Assembly (NCBI GenBank): GCA_023259055.1 | Contig: JAHFQZ010000001.1 | Span: 372,001 to 436,000 of the forward strand | Source: Nitrosomonadales bacterium | GTDB lineage: Bacteria > Pseudomonadota > Gammaproteobacteria > Burkholderiales > Gallionellaceae | DNA: 64,000 nt | Direction: 5' to 3' | Shown here: one piece after another, positions 34,088 to 43,057 of the stretch | Layout of the letters: every line of letters begins with the position of its first letter | Position numbering within the stretch: position 1 is the stretch's first letter | Notes under the pieces: model-generated | Told to the model about the DNA's origin: nothing | The model's database searches: none | Seen by the model: only the letters and a program-made list of their open reading frames with translations | Made by a program: the position numbers and the translations under genes

Positions 34088-35518
34088 ATGGAAGCGTTTC
34101 AGAAAAACAATTGCAAGGCAGACATCTTTGATTACCGAATAATCAAAATGACAATAACTCTAAAAAAAATCTATGTGTTGGCGGCACTTTTCGCCTTAGG
34201 CATTGCAGCGAGCCAATCTAATGCAGCCGGTATTTCTTCAGGCAGCGGTTCATCGAAACAGCGCATGCGTAATCCATTTGTGGGCGCAACCTGGTACGTA
34301 AACCCAATATGGCGGAACAACGTTTTAAAGGAGCCCCATGGTTCTTTGATAGCCAATTACAGCACGGCGGTATGGCTTGATCACATTGGCGCGATTGCTC
34401 CAACCGATGGTGTTACCTGGGGTTTGGCGGCACATCTGGATCACGCGATTTCGCAAAAGGCCAACCTGATCGAAATCGTTATTTACGATTTACCGAATCG
34501 CGACTGCAACGCCCTGTCGTCCAGCGGTGAGTTGTTAATTTCAAAAGACGGTTTTAATCGTTACAAAAATGAATACATCACCCCACTGGTGAAAATCTTG
34601 GCCAATGCAAAATACAAAGATCTGCGAATTATCGCCATCATTGAACCCGATTCATTGCCCAACCTGGTGACCAACACCAGTGTAAAAAAATGTCAGGAGG
34701 CCGCAGGCGTAGGGGGTTATGTGGAAGCTACGCAATTTACGCTTGACTCGCTCTACCCGCTTTCCAACGTGTACAGTTATGTGGATATCGGCCACTCGGG
34801 CTGGCTGGGTTGGGATGACAACCTGAGCAAATCCGCCTCCTTTATTGCTACTGCCATTAAAGGTACTGCCAATGGTGTGAACAGTGTCGCAGGTTTTATC
34901 TCTAACACCGCTAACTACACACCGTTGAGCGAGCCGTTCCTTGATGAGTTTTCCATGAGTGCAGTGCCTGGTAGCAATGGAAGCATTCAAGTGCGTCAGG
35001 CCAGGTTTTATGGATGGAATGCCCATTATAGTGAGTCAGCTTATGTCCAGGCTTTCCACGAGAAAATGATTTCTTTTGGCTTCCCATCCACCATTGGTAT
35101 GCTGGTAGATACTTCACGTAATGGATGGGGTGGCGCAAAGCGTCCCAAGGCTTTGTCAACAAATAACAATGTTGATGCTTTTGTCGATCAATCAAGAATC
35201 GATCGCCGTGTTAACCGTGGTTTGTGGTGTAACCAGCCTGGCGGTATTGGCGAGCGTCCAGCGGCGACTCCTGTGCCCGGTATTGATGCTTACGTCTGGA
35301 TAAAACCACCAGGTGAGTCTGATGGTGTTGCTATGGCTGGTATCATCGATCCAGATGATCCTGCTAAAAGTTTCGACCCCATCTGCGATCCGACTTATGT
35401 CGCTCCGGATTCTGATGGCCAGCCGACTGGCGCAATGCCAAGCGCACCACATGCCGGTCGCTGGTTTAGTGCTGGTTTCAAAACGTTAATAGAAAATGCC
35501 TATCCACCCCTGAAATAA
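34088..35518 (+). CDS. Secreted glycoside hydrolase family 6 cellulase
   Basis: About 476 residues. The catalytic domain shows the GH6 signatures: IVIYDLPNRDCNALSSSGE (first signature), IAIIEPDSLPNLVTN (second, with the Asp near the cleavage site) and LVDTSRNGWGG near the C-terminal base. GH6 enzymes cleave beta-1,4-glucan with inversion. No cellulose-binding module is attached, and no other polysaccharide gene is near. The signal peptide (AALFALGIAASQSNA) is preceded by 30 residues; the ATG at 34088 has GGAG, but the ATG at 34148 would give a normal-length signal, so the first 20 residues may be a captured leader. Confidence 0.88.
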   Translation: MEAFQKNNCKADIFDYRIIKMTITLKKIYVLAALFALGIAASQSNAAGISSGSGSSKQRMRNPFVGATWYVNPIWRNNVLKEPHGSLIANYSTAVWLDHIGAIAPTDGVTWGLAAHLDHAISQKANLIEIVIYDLPNRDCNALSSSGELLISKDGFNRYKNEYITPLVKILANAKYKDLRIIAIIEPDSLPNLVTNTSVKKCQEAAGVGGYVEATQFTLDSLYPLSNVYSYVDIGHSGWLGWDDNLSKSASFIATAIKGTANGVNSVAGFISNTANYTPLSEPFLDEFSMSAVPGSNGSIQVRQARFYGWNAHYSESAYVQAFHEKMISFGFPSTIGMLVDTSRNGWGGAKRPKALSTNNNVDAFVDQSRIDRRVNRGLWCNQPGGIGERPAATPVPGIDAYVWIKPPGESDGVAMAGIIDPDDPAKSFDPICDPTYVAPDSDGQPTGAMPSAPHAGRWFSAGFKTLIENAYPPLK

Positions 35519-35548
35519 GGGATCGCTGACTGACCTGCGGGCGTCAAC

Positions 35549-35581
35549 GGGCCAGGCACGAAATAGTTACAGGATGCCGCC
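35549..35581 (+). repeat. GGGCCAGGCACGAAATAG leader repeat before the KTSC gene
   Basis: It runs through GTTACAGGATGCCGCC to the ATG and aligns with the leaders at 21289 and 24281. Confidence 0.75.
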
Positions 35582-35845
35582 ATGGAAATGAAGAAAATCA
35601 ATTCGGGCAGGTTGCGCGCCATTGGCTACGATGCGCGCACCCGAATACTGCAGATCCAGCTCGACGACGGCAGCACGCTACAGTACGGCAGCATCGGCGA
35701 GGATACATGGCGCCGGTTCAGCAGCTCGGGGGCGGCCTGGAGCTTCTATCGCGACAACATCGAGGAAGAGTTCGCTGCAAAACGCGTTTCTGGAAGCGCT
35801 CCCGCAGGCAAGAACCCGCTCGACGATTTATTCCGGAAATCCTGA
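35582..35845 (+). CDS. KTSC-domain protein
   Basis: About 87 residues. INSGRLRAIGYDARTRILQI, then DDGSTLQYGSIGEDTWRRF and WSFYRDNIEEEF fit the KTSC domain, a small beta-rich domain found alone or next to nucleic-acid enzymes and of unknown role. This is the intact copy of the gene whose 5' fragment remains at 21324. Confidence 0.8.
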   Translation: MEMKKINSGRLRAIGYDARTRILQIQLDDGSTLQYGSIGEDTWRRFSSSGAAWSFYRDNIEEEFAAKRVSGSAPAGKNPLDDLFRKS

Positions 35846-35850
35846 ACGAA

Positions 35851-35880
35851 TTAAAGGGGGTAGCATCGAACTAAAGTTGG
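35851..35880 (+). repeat. TTAAAGGGGGTAGCATCGAA spacer repeat
   Basis: It fills most of the 45-bp gap between KTSC and the peroxidase gene and combines the AAAGGGG and AGCATCGAA cores. Confidence 0.65.
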
Positions 35881-35890
35881 AGGGAATGAA

Positions 35891-37048
35891 ATGAATGAGT
35901 TTCGGAGCATTTATTTGGGAATTACCCTTGGTGTCTTTTTGGGCGTCCTTTTGGCGGGTAATGTATTGGCTGAAAGCCCAATGCCAACGTCACAGACGAT
36001 GAAGTTTGAGGATTTTATACTTGAATTGCCAATAGGCCTGAACCGTGAGGATTTTTATCTGCCCCCGGATAATCCGATAAGCAAGGATAAGGTAGAGCTA
36101 GGACGCACACTTTTTTTTGATCCCCGGCTTTCCAGCGACAACACCGTCTCATGCGCTTCCTGTCATTCTCCACAGCATGCTTTTTCAGATATCCGCCCAG
36201 TATCTCTAGGGGTAGGTTTACAAGCAGGAGACAGAAATGCACCAACGATTATCAACCGGGCATTTTCCAGAAAACAGTTCTGGGATGGCAGAGCGAACTC
36301 GCTGGAGGACCAGTCCAAGCTACCTCTAATTAATCCAAAAGAGATGACTATGTCCAGCCACGTGCTTCTCGTTAAAAAAGTGGGTGATATCAGGGGATAC
36401 AAAAGCTGGTTCAAAAGGGTCTTTGCAAGGGATGTGAACATAGATGACATGGCTAAGGCCATCGCTGCATTTGAACGCACAGTGGTTTCCGGCAATTCCA
36501 AATACGATGAATTCAAGGCGGGAAATCAGAAGGCTCTCAGTGCGGCAGAAAAACGCGGCCTGGGGCTTTTTGAGGGCAAGGCTCGTTGTTCGCAATGCCA
36601 TAACGGGCCAAATTTTACCGATGAGAAATTTCACAATATCGGCGTCGGCTGGGATGCCACTCTTGTTGATCTTGGCCGTTACAAGGTCACCAATAATGAA
36701 CAGGATATTGGCGCCTTCAAGACGCCGACACTTAGAGAGATTGCCGGTACTGCCCCTTATATGCACAACGGGGCTTTTGCAACTCTGGAAGAGACGGTGA
36801 CTTTTTACAATATGGGAGGCGTTGCCAATCCGTTTCTGGATGTTGAAATGAGGCGTCCGAAACTTACTCTGGAACAAATGCTGGAGTATTATGAAAAAAA
36901 GAATGATCCGGGAAAGCCTTCTCCAGAAATTGAGTTAGTTAAGCTGGAGCTAACAAAGCAGGAGCAAACGGACTTGGTAGCTTTCCTGATGACGTTGAGT
37001 GGGCAAGGGTGGCAGCATATTACGCCCCCCGATTCCTTTCCGGAATAA
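35891..37048 (+). CDS. Di-haem cytochrome c peroxidase (CcpA/MauG family)
   Basis: About 385 residues. A signal peptide (GVFLGVLLAGNVLAE) sends it to the periplasm. Two haem c sites are present: CASCH (88-92) and CSQCH (233-237), in the order typical of bacterial di-haem peroxidases that reduce H2O2 with electrons from small cytochromes. The middle segment TLREIAGTAPYMHNGAFATLEE provides the Met-containing loop of the high-potential haem. GGAGGGAATGAA lies before the ATG. Confidence 0.92.
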   Translation: MNEFRSIYLGITLGVFLGVLLAGNVLAESPMPTSQTMKFEDFILELPIGLNREDFYLPPDNPISKDKVELGRTLFFDPRLSSDNTVSCASCHSPQHAFSDIRPVSLGVGLQAGDRNAPTIINRAFSRKQFWDGRANSLEDQSKLPLINPKEMTMSSHVLLVKKVGDIRGYKSWFKRVFARDVNIDDMAKAIAAFERTVVSGNSKYDEFKAGNQKALSAAEKRGLGLFEGKARCSQCHNGPNFTDEKFHNIGVGWDATLVDLGRYKVTNNEQDIGAFKTPTLREIAGTAPYMHNGAFATLEETVTFYNMGGVANPFLDVEMRRPKLTLEQMLEYYEKKNDPGKPSPEIELVKLELTKQEQTDLVAFLMTLSGQGWQHITPPDSFPE

Positions 37049-37088
37049 GCGGAACGTATTGCCGCATAACTATTTCAAGGAGACAGCC

Positions 37089-37238
37089 ATGTTTTTACGT
37101 ATATCTTGTATGAACACATTAAACCGTCTGGTCATAATGTGCGGCGCATCCATCTTGATTGCCGCATCCATCTTTACGGGCAGCCTGCGGCAACGGCTTT
37201 ATCCGGCTTTGTCTTCTGCTTGTTCTGCCTTATTCTGA
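37089..37238 (+). pseudogene. Truncated exported-protein gene
   Basis: A strong AAGGAG lies before the ATG, and the first 30 residues look like a signal peptide (LVIMCGASILIAASIF). The frame then runs 40 bp into the 3' end of the oppositely oriented AI-2E transporter gene and stops after 49 codons. This reads as a leader plus signal sequence whose body was lost. It could instead be a real tiny membrane peptide. Confidence 0.4.
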
Positions 37239-38293
37239 CTGCTCCAGATTTCCAGAAGTATTCGGGTGACGGTGAACATCACGGGGCCCAGGATCAGGCC
37301 AGAGGACCCGAAAACAATCAGCCCGCCAACGATGGATACAAATGCAAGGATGGTGTGCATTTTTAACCGGCTTCCAACCAGCATCGGATACAGCAGGTTG
37401 TCAATTCCGCCGACCACAATCGCGCCCCAAAGGGTGAGCAGCAGGGCTTTTCCTTCGCTGCCTGCCAGTAATAAAAAGAGGGCGGCAGGTATCCAGATGA
37501 TAAAGGCGCCCAATACCGGCACCACGGCAAGGAGCGCCATGATAACTCCCCACAGTAATGGCGATGGCAAGCCCAGCCACCAAAACATCAGCCCGCCCAG
37601 GGTACCCTGCACAAGAGCAACGGTAAACGTACCGAAGACGGTCGCATGAACGGTATCACTGACGCCTTCGAAGATCAGGTTCATATCCGCCTTGGAAAGC
37701 GTTGATAGAGACCGGAACGTATCGAGTATTGTGCTGCGGTCGCGCAAAAAAAAGAAAAACATGTAAAAGGTCAGAACTACGCCTATCAACTTCAACGCCG
37801 ATCCTTGAACGAAGGAAGCGGCGGCACTGGTCAGCCATGAGGCCACGTTATTGATTATTCCCGGCAGATCGAATTGCTGATCAATCCAAAGTCCGACAGG
37901 CGCAATGCGCGGGTGAGCATCCAGGACTCTGCGCCATCCTCCTGACTCGATCATAGCCTTGATGGTTTCCGCGCCGCTGACGGCTTCACCCAATATTCGC
38001 TGCGCCACAAATGTTACAGGCACAACCACGATCAACGCAGCCGCAAGAACGCACATCGCGGCAGTCAGGCTGGGGTGTTTTATTTTCTTCTCAAACCGCC
38101 GGTAGATCGGGGCAAACAAAACAGTTAGCGCCAAGGCCCAAGTGAACACTGGAATGAATGGTGCCGCTAACTGGTAACAGGTATAAATTCCGGCGACGGT
38201 CCCTGCCATCAGCAGGAGCGTACGAACGTGGATGCGTGAGCCCCAGTCATTCGCATTTGGAGCTGCATTTTCTTTGGTATTAGGTTCGTTCAT
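37199..38293 (-). CDS. AI-2E/PerM-family membrane transporter
   Basis: About 364 residues with eight hydrophobic segments in the PerM pattern: two-helix hairpins at the N-terminus, a long soluble stretch (VSGAETIKAMIESGGWRRVLD), then ALVQGTLGGLMFWWLGLPSPL, ALLAVVPVLGAFIIWIPAAL and GGLIVFGSSGLILGPVM. These are family hallmarks. Substrates vary (autoinducer-2 export, Na+/H+). The ATG at 38293 has no clear ribosome site; the frame is open to 38353. Confidence 0.85.
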   Translation of the reverse strand: MNEPNTKENAAPNANDWGSRIHVRTLLLMAGTVAGIYTCYQLAAPFIPVFTWALALTVLFAPIYRRFEKKIKHPSLTAAMCVLAAALIVVVPVTFVAQRILGEAVSGAETIKAMIESGGWRRVLDAHPRIAPVGLWIDQQFDLPGIINNVASWLTSAAASFVQGSALKLIGVVLTFYMFFFFLRDRSTILDTFRSLSTLSKADMNLIFEGVSDTVHATVFGTFTVALVQGTLGGLMFWWLGLPSPLLWGVIMALLAVVPVLGAFIIWIPAALFLLLAGSEGKALLLTLWGAIVVGGIDNLLYPMLVGSRLKMHTILAFVSIVGGLIVFGSSGLILGPVMFTVTRILLEIWSSQNKAEQAEDKAG

Positions 38294-38347
38294 CAATTGT
38301 TTGATTTGGACTTGGATGATGGAATGCCGGGACGGCTTCGGCGAATA

Positions 38348-38367
38348 CAGCACAGCGCGCTGTGCTG
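38348..38367. repeat. Perfect palindrome CAGCACAGCG/CGCTGTGCTG
   Basis: A 20-base perfect palindrome followed on the plus strand by TGCTGTTTTAAAC, between the two leftward genes for the transporter and the DUF2934 protein. It may be a processing or termination hairpin. Confidence 0.5.
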
Positions 38368-38383
38368 TGCTGTTTTAAACAAG

Positions 38384-38596
38384 CTAGTGTGTGCTGTCGG
38401 CTTTATCTTTATTGGACGCAGCCTTGATTTCAGCCTCTGCAGCAAGCCAGCCTGCTACCGGATCGCCACCATTGAAGCCGCGATGCTCGGCGTGAAAGTA
38501 TGCGGCCTCGGCAATCTGTTTGTGATAATCGGTTGCCTTGTGTTTTGTGCCTGGTTGCTTACGAGGTATTTTTGCTGCGTGCGTGGTATGTGGCAT
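38384..38596 (-). CDS. DUF2934-family small protein
   Basis: About 70 residues. IAEAAYFHAEHRGFNGGDPVAGWLAAEAEI is, apart from small changes, the DUF2934 core (IxxxAYxxAExRGFxxGxxxxDWLxAExEI). The N-terminus is basic. AGAGGA precedes the ATG. No known function. Confidence 0.8.
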   Translation of the reverse strand: MPHTTHAAKIPRKQPGTKHKATDYHKQIAEAAYFHAEHRGFNGGDPVAGWLAAEAEIKAASNKDKADSTH

Positions 38597-38868
38597 GATG
38601 TTCCTCTATTGGTAACCGGTTGTGTTTCGAGAACAGATGTTCACGGCTATACAAGTGTCCTCCATAATGGCACATACTAGGCTTATGATTGCGGCTGCAC
38701 TGTACGGCAGCGCACATAATGAATTGGCTACTTGGCTATTTGTTGGGCGAATTCAAAAAGTGCGGGGACAAATAATGCCAAGGGGATAATATTGATCCTG
38801 CTACTAAAATCAGGGCGATTCGATTGTGTTAGTCTAGCCGTGTCAGGAGTATGAAAGGAACGCGACTC

Positions 38869-39726
38869 ATGGAATTTACACGCAAAGGAGCTGTCGCTTC
38901 GATACTCACGTTGTTGTCACTGACTCTGCTGGCAGGATGTAAAGGTGGCAGCAATGCGTCGCCATCGAACTGGTTTCCCACCAGCAGCATCTACGCTTAC
39001 ATGAAGGCAGTTCAGAACGAAAGCGGCGGCGTTACCACGTCGGTGCAGCTGCGCGACGGGCCGGCCAGCACTGCCGCCTATCTCTATCTCTCCAGCGGCG
39101 AGAATCTTTACTCCAGTCTCGATGTGCCGCCCCAGCAATACCTTACTTTCAATAACGATCTTTTCGGCAATTCTTTGGACTTGTCGCAACACCTGAAGGT
39201 GATGTCATCACGCGACATCTACACCGATTACTTCCTGTTCACCCAGATCGTCTGGGGGAAACCTGAATATTTTTCGCTCGACACACCGAGCGCCAGCTCA
39301 ATACCAACACGTGCCTATGTTGGCTTCGAACGCGCCGGGAATGTTATGACGGGAGATTCCTATGTCGAGTTGCCCCCGGTATTCCAGATTCTCGCACCAG
39401 CCAGTAATGCCAGCGTCTCACGCGCTTCCCCCATTATCCTCACCTGGTCAGGCGCCGACCCAGCATCCACGATGGAGCTCGACGTGGCGGGTATCTGCAT
39501 AGACAATAGCCAATATACCCTGCATCTAATTCTCGGCGCCGATACGGGATCTGCCACTCTGAATGGCGCCAGTTATTTCCCGGCCACCGGGATCAACCCA
39601 TCGATCAGCTGCCGTGTGGCCTTTTTGCTCCAGCGTGTGCGCTTAGGGGGCGTCTCTGCGCAATTTGCCTTCGGCAGCTTCAAGGGCGTTCAGCAAAAAA
39701 CCGTTCAATTCACATCCAACCCATAG
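38869..39726 (+). CDS. Lipoprotein of unknown function
   Basis: About 285 residues with lipobox LLAGC. The mature part is beta-rich. It contains an FQILAPASNASVSRASPIIL segment resembling an Ig-like strand repeat and three cysteines (ICID, ISCR). The ATG at 38851 is also in frame with AGGAG one base away. It sits 9 bp before the next gene, an outer-membrane barrel, so the two probably act together at the outer membrane. Confidence 0.65.
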   Translation: MEFTRKGAVASILTLLSLTLLAGCKGGSNASPSNWFPTSSIYAYMKAVQNESGGVTTSVQLRDGPASTAAYLYLSSGENLYSSLDVPPQQYLTFNNDLFGNSLDLSQHLKVMSSRDIYTDYFLFTQIVWGKPEYFSLDTPSASSIPTRAYVGFERAGNVMTGDSYVELPPVFQILAPASNASVSRASPIILTWSGADPASTMELDVAGICIDNSQYTLHLILGADTGSATLNGASYFPATGINPSISCRVAFLLQRVRLGGVSAQFAFGSFKGVQQKTVQFTSNP

Positions 39727-39735
39727 GAGCCTGGC

Positions 39736-40263
39736 ATGGATCGCCCCATTTGCAAACTGTTGCTCTCACTGTTGCTGCTAACGGCAACTCATGCGTATGC
39801 CGACAGCTCCTTCGTTGTTTCACCCTCGGTGGGAAGTGCATCGATCAGCAACATCAACGGTTATAAAAATTCTTCCTATCTGCGCGTCGACGGCAGCTTT
39901 CATCCCCTACCCGAGTTTGGGATCAACCTGTTTGTTGCCGGCTATTCCGGTTTCAACTCCAGTGGCAGCGGCAACAGCGTCGCCATCAAGCTAAGCGGTT
40001 ACGGGGCGGGAGTGACCGGCAAATGGCCTGTCCACCCGCATGCGCAACCATATGTTCGTGTCGATCACATGCGATGGAATGCCGAAGCCACCGGCCTTGG
40101 CAGAACTCTTGCGAAGGACAAGGGAGGTAGCACAGGGCTTGCAGTGGGGATGCAATTTCCCATCAAAAGCATCTATGGGATCAAGGCCGAGATGTCAGGC
40201 TACAACAATGTAAGCGGTGCTGATATCAGACAGTTTTCTCTGGGGCTGACAATCGTATTTTAG
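39736..40263 (+). CDS. Small outer-membrane beta-barrel protein
   Basis: About 175 residues. A signal peptide ending in THAYAD is followed by eight or so amphipathic strands with Gly/Tyr/Ser-rich turns, and the last residue is Phe (LGLTIVF), the usual outer-membrane insertion signal. It begins 9 bp after the lipoprotein gene and has GGAG before the ATG. Function unknown. Confidence 0.75.
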   Translation: MDRPICKLLLSLLLLTATHAYADSSFVVSPSVGSASISNINGYKNSSYLRVDGSFHPLPEFGINLFVAGYSGFNSSGSGNSVAIKLSGYGAGVTGKWPVHPHAQPYVRVDHMRWNAEATGLGRTLAKDKGGSTGLAVGMQFPIKSIYGIKAEMSGYNNVSGADIRQFSLGLTIVF

Positions 40264-40346
40264 GTGCGGCGCTCAGGTCAACAAAATCCAACATCAAGCA
40301 ACATCAGGATCAGAGTGATTTGTTTTCAGCAACTAGCTAATGGGGT

Positions 40347-40389
40347 CTACTCTCCGAATTTTCGAGATGCAGGATTCGGTCGAGAGTAG
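40347..40389. repeat. CTACTCTC..CGAA hairpin after GGGGT
   Basis: CTACTCTCCGAA and TTCGGTCGAGAGTAG form an imperfect stem; GGGGT lies just before it, so it may be a diverged member of the GGGGTCAGC spacer family. It is the last such element on the right side of the accessory region. Confidence 0.45.
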
Positions 40390-40434
40390 CATAATCATAG
40401 CCAGACCACGGTACCCAAGTAATCACTATCGCCC

Positions 40435-41238
40435 ATGGAACTTAAGCTAAAAAATCGCCAAGACTTGAAAGCCCGTGCGCTGTTGCTAGGCGACCGGCTG
40501 GATTTGAAGCTGTTCAAGATCAGCGATTGCCTTGCCACCACGCCGTTGACGCTGGAGGTGAATGCCGACGGCGGTATCGCGGTGTTATTCCGCTACGGGG
40601 TGGTGGTACTGTTTGGAGTGATGAGCCTGGATGAAGTCCGTTTCATTGATACTCTCAAGCCGCTGTTGACCAACCCATACCCGACACCGGAGATTGAAGA
40701 ACTGGAAATCCACTGCGGCAAGAGCAGCATCGGCGTGCAGAGCGGCGCCGTTTCGCTGGATGACATTTCACTGGAGAAATTGCAGGTCATCGCCGATGCC
40801 CTGAGCAAAAATCTGGTGCTGTCGCTGTATGAGAAAAAGGTCGCCGGTGAGTTCGACAAGATTGAGCCTCTGGCGCAGGAGTTGGCCACGCATGGACAAG
40901 TGAGCGCCGGTTCCAGAAATCTGTTGTCCAAGATCGGCAATATGCTATTGATCGAGCATCGCATGGTGGGGCGCGCCGAGATCGGGGACAAGCCGGAAAC
41001 GCTGTGGGATTTCCCGCATCTGGAAGGGCTGTATGCCAGCCTGGAAGACGAGTTCGAACTGATAGAACGTCAATCTGCACTGGATCGCAAACTGGGGCTG
41101 ATTTCGGATACTGCGCAGACGCTGGCCGACGTGTGGGACAACAAGCAACTGCACAAGCTAGAATGGTATGTGATCGGGCTGATCCTGTTCGAAATCGTCA
41201 TCAGCCTGTATGAGATAACCGGCAAGTTTTTCCATTGA
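40435..41238 (+). CDS. RMD1-family (DUF155) protein
   Basis: About 267 residues, mostly soluble with one C-terminal membrane helix (WYVIGLILFEIVISLYEIT) preceded by charged helices (LEDEFELIERQSALDRKL). This helix-bundle and tail-anchor layout is the RMD1/DUF155 signature; YGVVVLFGV near residue 60 also fits. In yeast, relatives are mitochondrial proteins linked to meiotic division; the bacterial role is unknown. A terminator follows. Confidence 0.82.
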   Translation: MELKLKNRQDLKARALLLGDRLDLKLFKISDCLATTPLTLEVNADGGIAVLFRYGVVVLFGVMSLDEVRFIDTLKPLLTNPYPTPEIEELEIHCGKSSIGVQSGAVSLDDISLEKLQVIADALSKNLVLSLYEKKVAGEFDKIEPLAQELATHGQVSAGSRNLLSKIGNMLLIEHRMVGRAEIGDKPETLWDFPHLEGLYASLEDEFELIERQSALDRKLGLISDTAQTLADVWDNKQLHKLEWYVIGLILFEIVISLYEITGKFFH

Positions 41239-41332
41239 TGGGACTGCCCGCACAGGACTAACAGTCGTAACAATCGGGGCACAGTTTCTTGATTCACCCT
41301 GATTTCGTTTTATCGCTCTACGTTTTTATTCT

Positions 41333-41356
41333 TCGCCCGCAAGGGCGATTTCTTTT
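41333..41356 (+). terminator. Intrinsic terminator after the RMD1-like gene
   Basis: Stem TCGCCC / GGGCGA with a GCAA tetraloop, followed by TTTCTTTT. It lies 94 bp past the stop and 13 bp before the pepD start. Confidence 0.75.
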
Positions 41357-41368
41357 AGGTGTGCATCG

Positions 41369-42859
41369 ATGGCAACGAACAACAATTTGGATAATCTGCA
41401 ACCGCGCTCTGTCTGGGCGCACTTCGCAACGCTGTGCGCGATACCTCGCCCCTCGCTGCATGAGGCGGCACTGCGCGAACATCTGATCGAGTGGGCACGG
41501 GCGCGAGGCATTACCGCCATTGTGGATGACGCAGGCAACCTGATCCTGAAAAAACCCGCCAGCCCCGGCTGCGAGGCGATACCCGGCGTGATCCTGCAAG
41601 GCCATCTCGATATGGTGTGCCAAGCCAATGCCGGAACACGGCACGACTTCGAACGCGACCCGATCCGCGCGGTGGTGCGCGATGGTTGGGTCGTTGCGGA
41701 GGACACAACGCTGGGCGCAGACAATGGCATCGGCGTCGCGCTTGCGTTGGCCGCGCTGGAAGAGCCGGGCCTGATCCACCCACCGCTGGAGGTATTGCTC
41801 ACCGTCAACGAAGAATCCGGCATGGACGGCGCGCGAGGACTGGCGCCCAGCACGTTGCGAGGCAAGACGCTGATCAATCTGGACACCGAGGAGTGGGGGC
41901 ATTTTTATCTCGGCTGTGCGGGTGGCGTGGATGTGGAGGTGCGCCACGATTGCGCGCAGAAAAATGTGCTGTCGGACTATGCGCTGCTGCGCTTCGAAGT
42001 GTCCGGACTGCGCGGTGGCCACTCCGGCATCGACATCCATCTCGTGCGCGGCAATGCGATCAAGCTGCTGGCGGAGGCGCTGCGCGATTTGTCCGCACAC
42101 ACCGACCTGCGCCTGATCGAAATGAAGGGCGGCACGGCGCGCAATGCGATCCCGCGTGAGGCGTTTGCGATGTGCGCGCTACCCGTTGCCGTGGCAGCAA
42201 GTATCGATGAGTGGGTACGACATCGGCGTGAGGCATGGCGGCAACGCTATGCGGAGAGCGATGCGAACGTATCGTTCGTGTGCAGGCATGACGATATGCC
42301 GCCAAGTGACTCCATTTCGCGCACCGAACAGGAACGCCTGCTCGCTTTCCTCGACACAACCGCGAGTGGGGTTTCGAGCATGAGCGATGCCTTCCCTGGC
42401 GTGGTGGATACGTCGGACAACCTCGGTGTGGTCGCGCTGGAACAGGGGACGTTCCGCGCCACCTTCAAGGTACGCTCGCTGCATGACGCACGGGCTGATG
42501 CGCTTGCCGACAAGCTGATCTCCCTCGCCGTTAGCTACGCGCTGCGCGCATGGAAGGAAGGCGCGTATCCGGGCTGGACGCCAAACCCGGCCTCCGATCT
42601 GCTCGCGTTGTGCCAGCAGGTGTTTACCGTACAATTCGGCCAGCACGCATCGTTGCAGGTGATCCACGCCGGGCTTGAATGCGGCCTGCTCGCAGCCAGC
42701 CACCCGCATCTGGACATGGTCTCTTTCGGCCCAGACATTCGCGGCGCGCATGCGCCCGGTGAGCGGGTCGAAATCGCATCGGTAGCGCGCTGCTGGCAGT
42801 TGATCAAGGCGGTATTGCAGGCGCTCGCGAAGGTTAATTCCTATTCAAAAGTAAAATAA
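41369..42859 (+). CDS. pepD: Aminoacyl-histidine dipeptidase (peptidase D, M20 family)
   Basis: About 496 residues, close to E. coli PepD (485). Metal and catalytic motifs of the M20C clan: VILQGHLDMV (His and Asp), TLGADNGIGVA (bridging Asp), LTVNEESGMDGA (catalytic Glu and metal Glu), INLDTEEWG and the C-terminal ECGLLAASHPHLDMVSFGPD. It hydrolyses Xaa-His dipeptides such as carnosine. The Gly-rich dimerisation stretch (GGHSGIDIHLVRGNAI) is present. Start ATG without a strong ribosome site. Confidence 0.93.
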   Translation: MATNNNLDNLQPRSVWAHFATLCAIPRPSLHEAALREHLIEWARARGITAIVDDAGNLILKKPASPGCEAIPGVILQGHLDMVCQANAGTRHDFERDPIRAVVRDGWVVAEDTTLGADNGIGVALALAALEEPGLIHPPLEVLLTVNEESGMDGARGLAPSTLRGKTLINLDTEEWGHFYLGCAGGVDVEVRHDCAQKNVLSDYALLRFEVSGLRGGHSGIDIHLVRGNAIKLLAEALRDLSAHTDLRLIEMKGGTARNAIPREAFAMCALPVAVAASIDEWVRHRREAWRQRYAESDANVSFVCRHDDMPPSDSISRTEQERLLAFLDTTASGVSSMSDAFPGVVDTSDNLGVVALEQGTFRATFKVRSLHDARADALADKLISLAVSYALRAWKEGAYPGWTPNPASDLLALCQQVFTVQFGQHASLQVIHAGLECGLLAASHPHLDMVSFGPDIRGAHAPGERVEIASVARCWQLIKAVLQALAKVNSYSKVK

Positions 42860-43057
42860 TTGTGGGCAGATCTCGTTTCAATTCGCCTCTCGTTCCATCC
42901 CGGCTACGCCTGCCATTCCCTGCCCGGATATCGCCATCCACAATGATCAAGCTTCAATCGCCCTGCACTGCTTAATCACACTCTTTTGGGTAATTGACTG
43001 CACTCCAACGGTAAGGTTGAATGGCTCACGCTTCCCATAAGTTGAAAGGAGTTGTCC

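Noticed and set aside
18393-40434. Integron cassette array
   Set aside because: No integrase gene and no attC-type core pairs (RYYYAAC / GTTRRRY) at the junctions; the spacer repeats have a different sequence and lie at 5' ends.
41318-42100. 260-codon leftward frame
   Set aside because: Antisense to pepD, which has all metal motifs.
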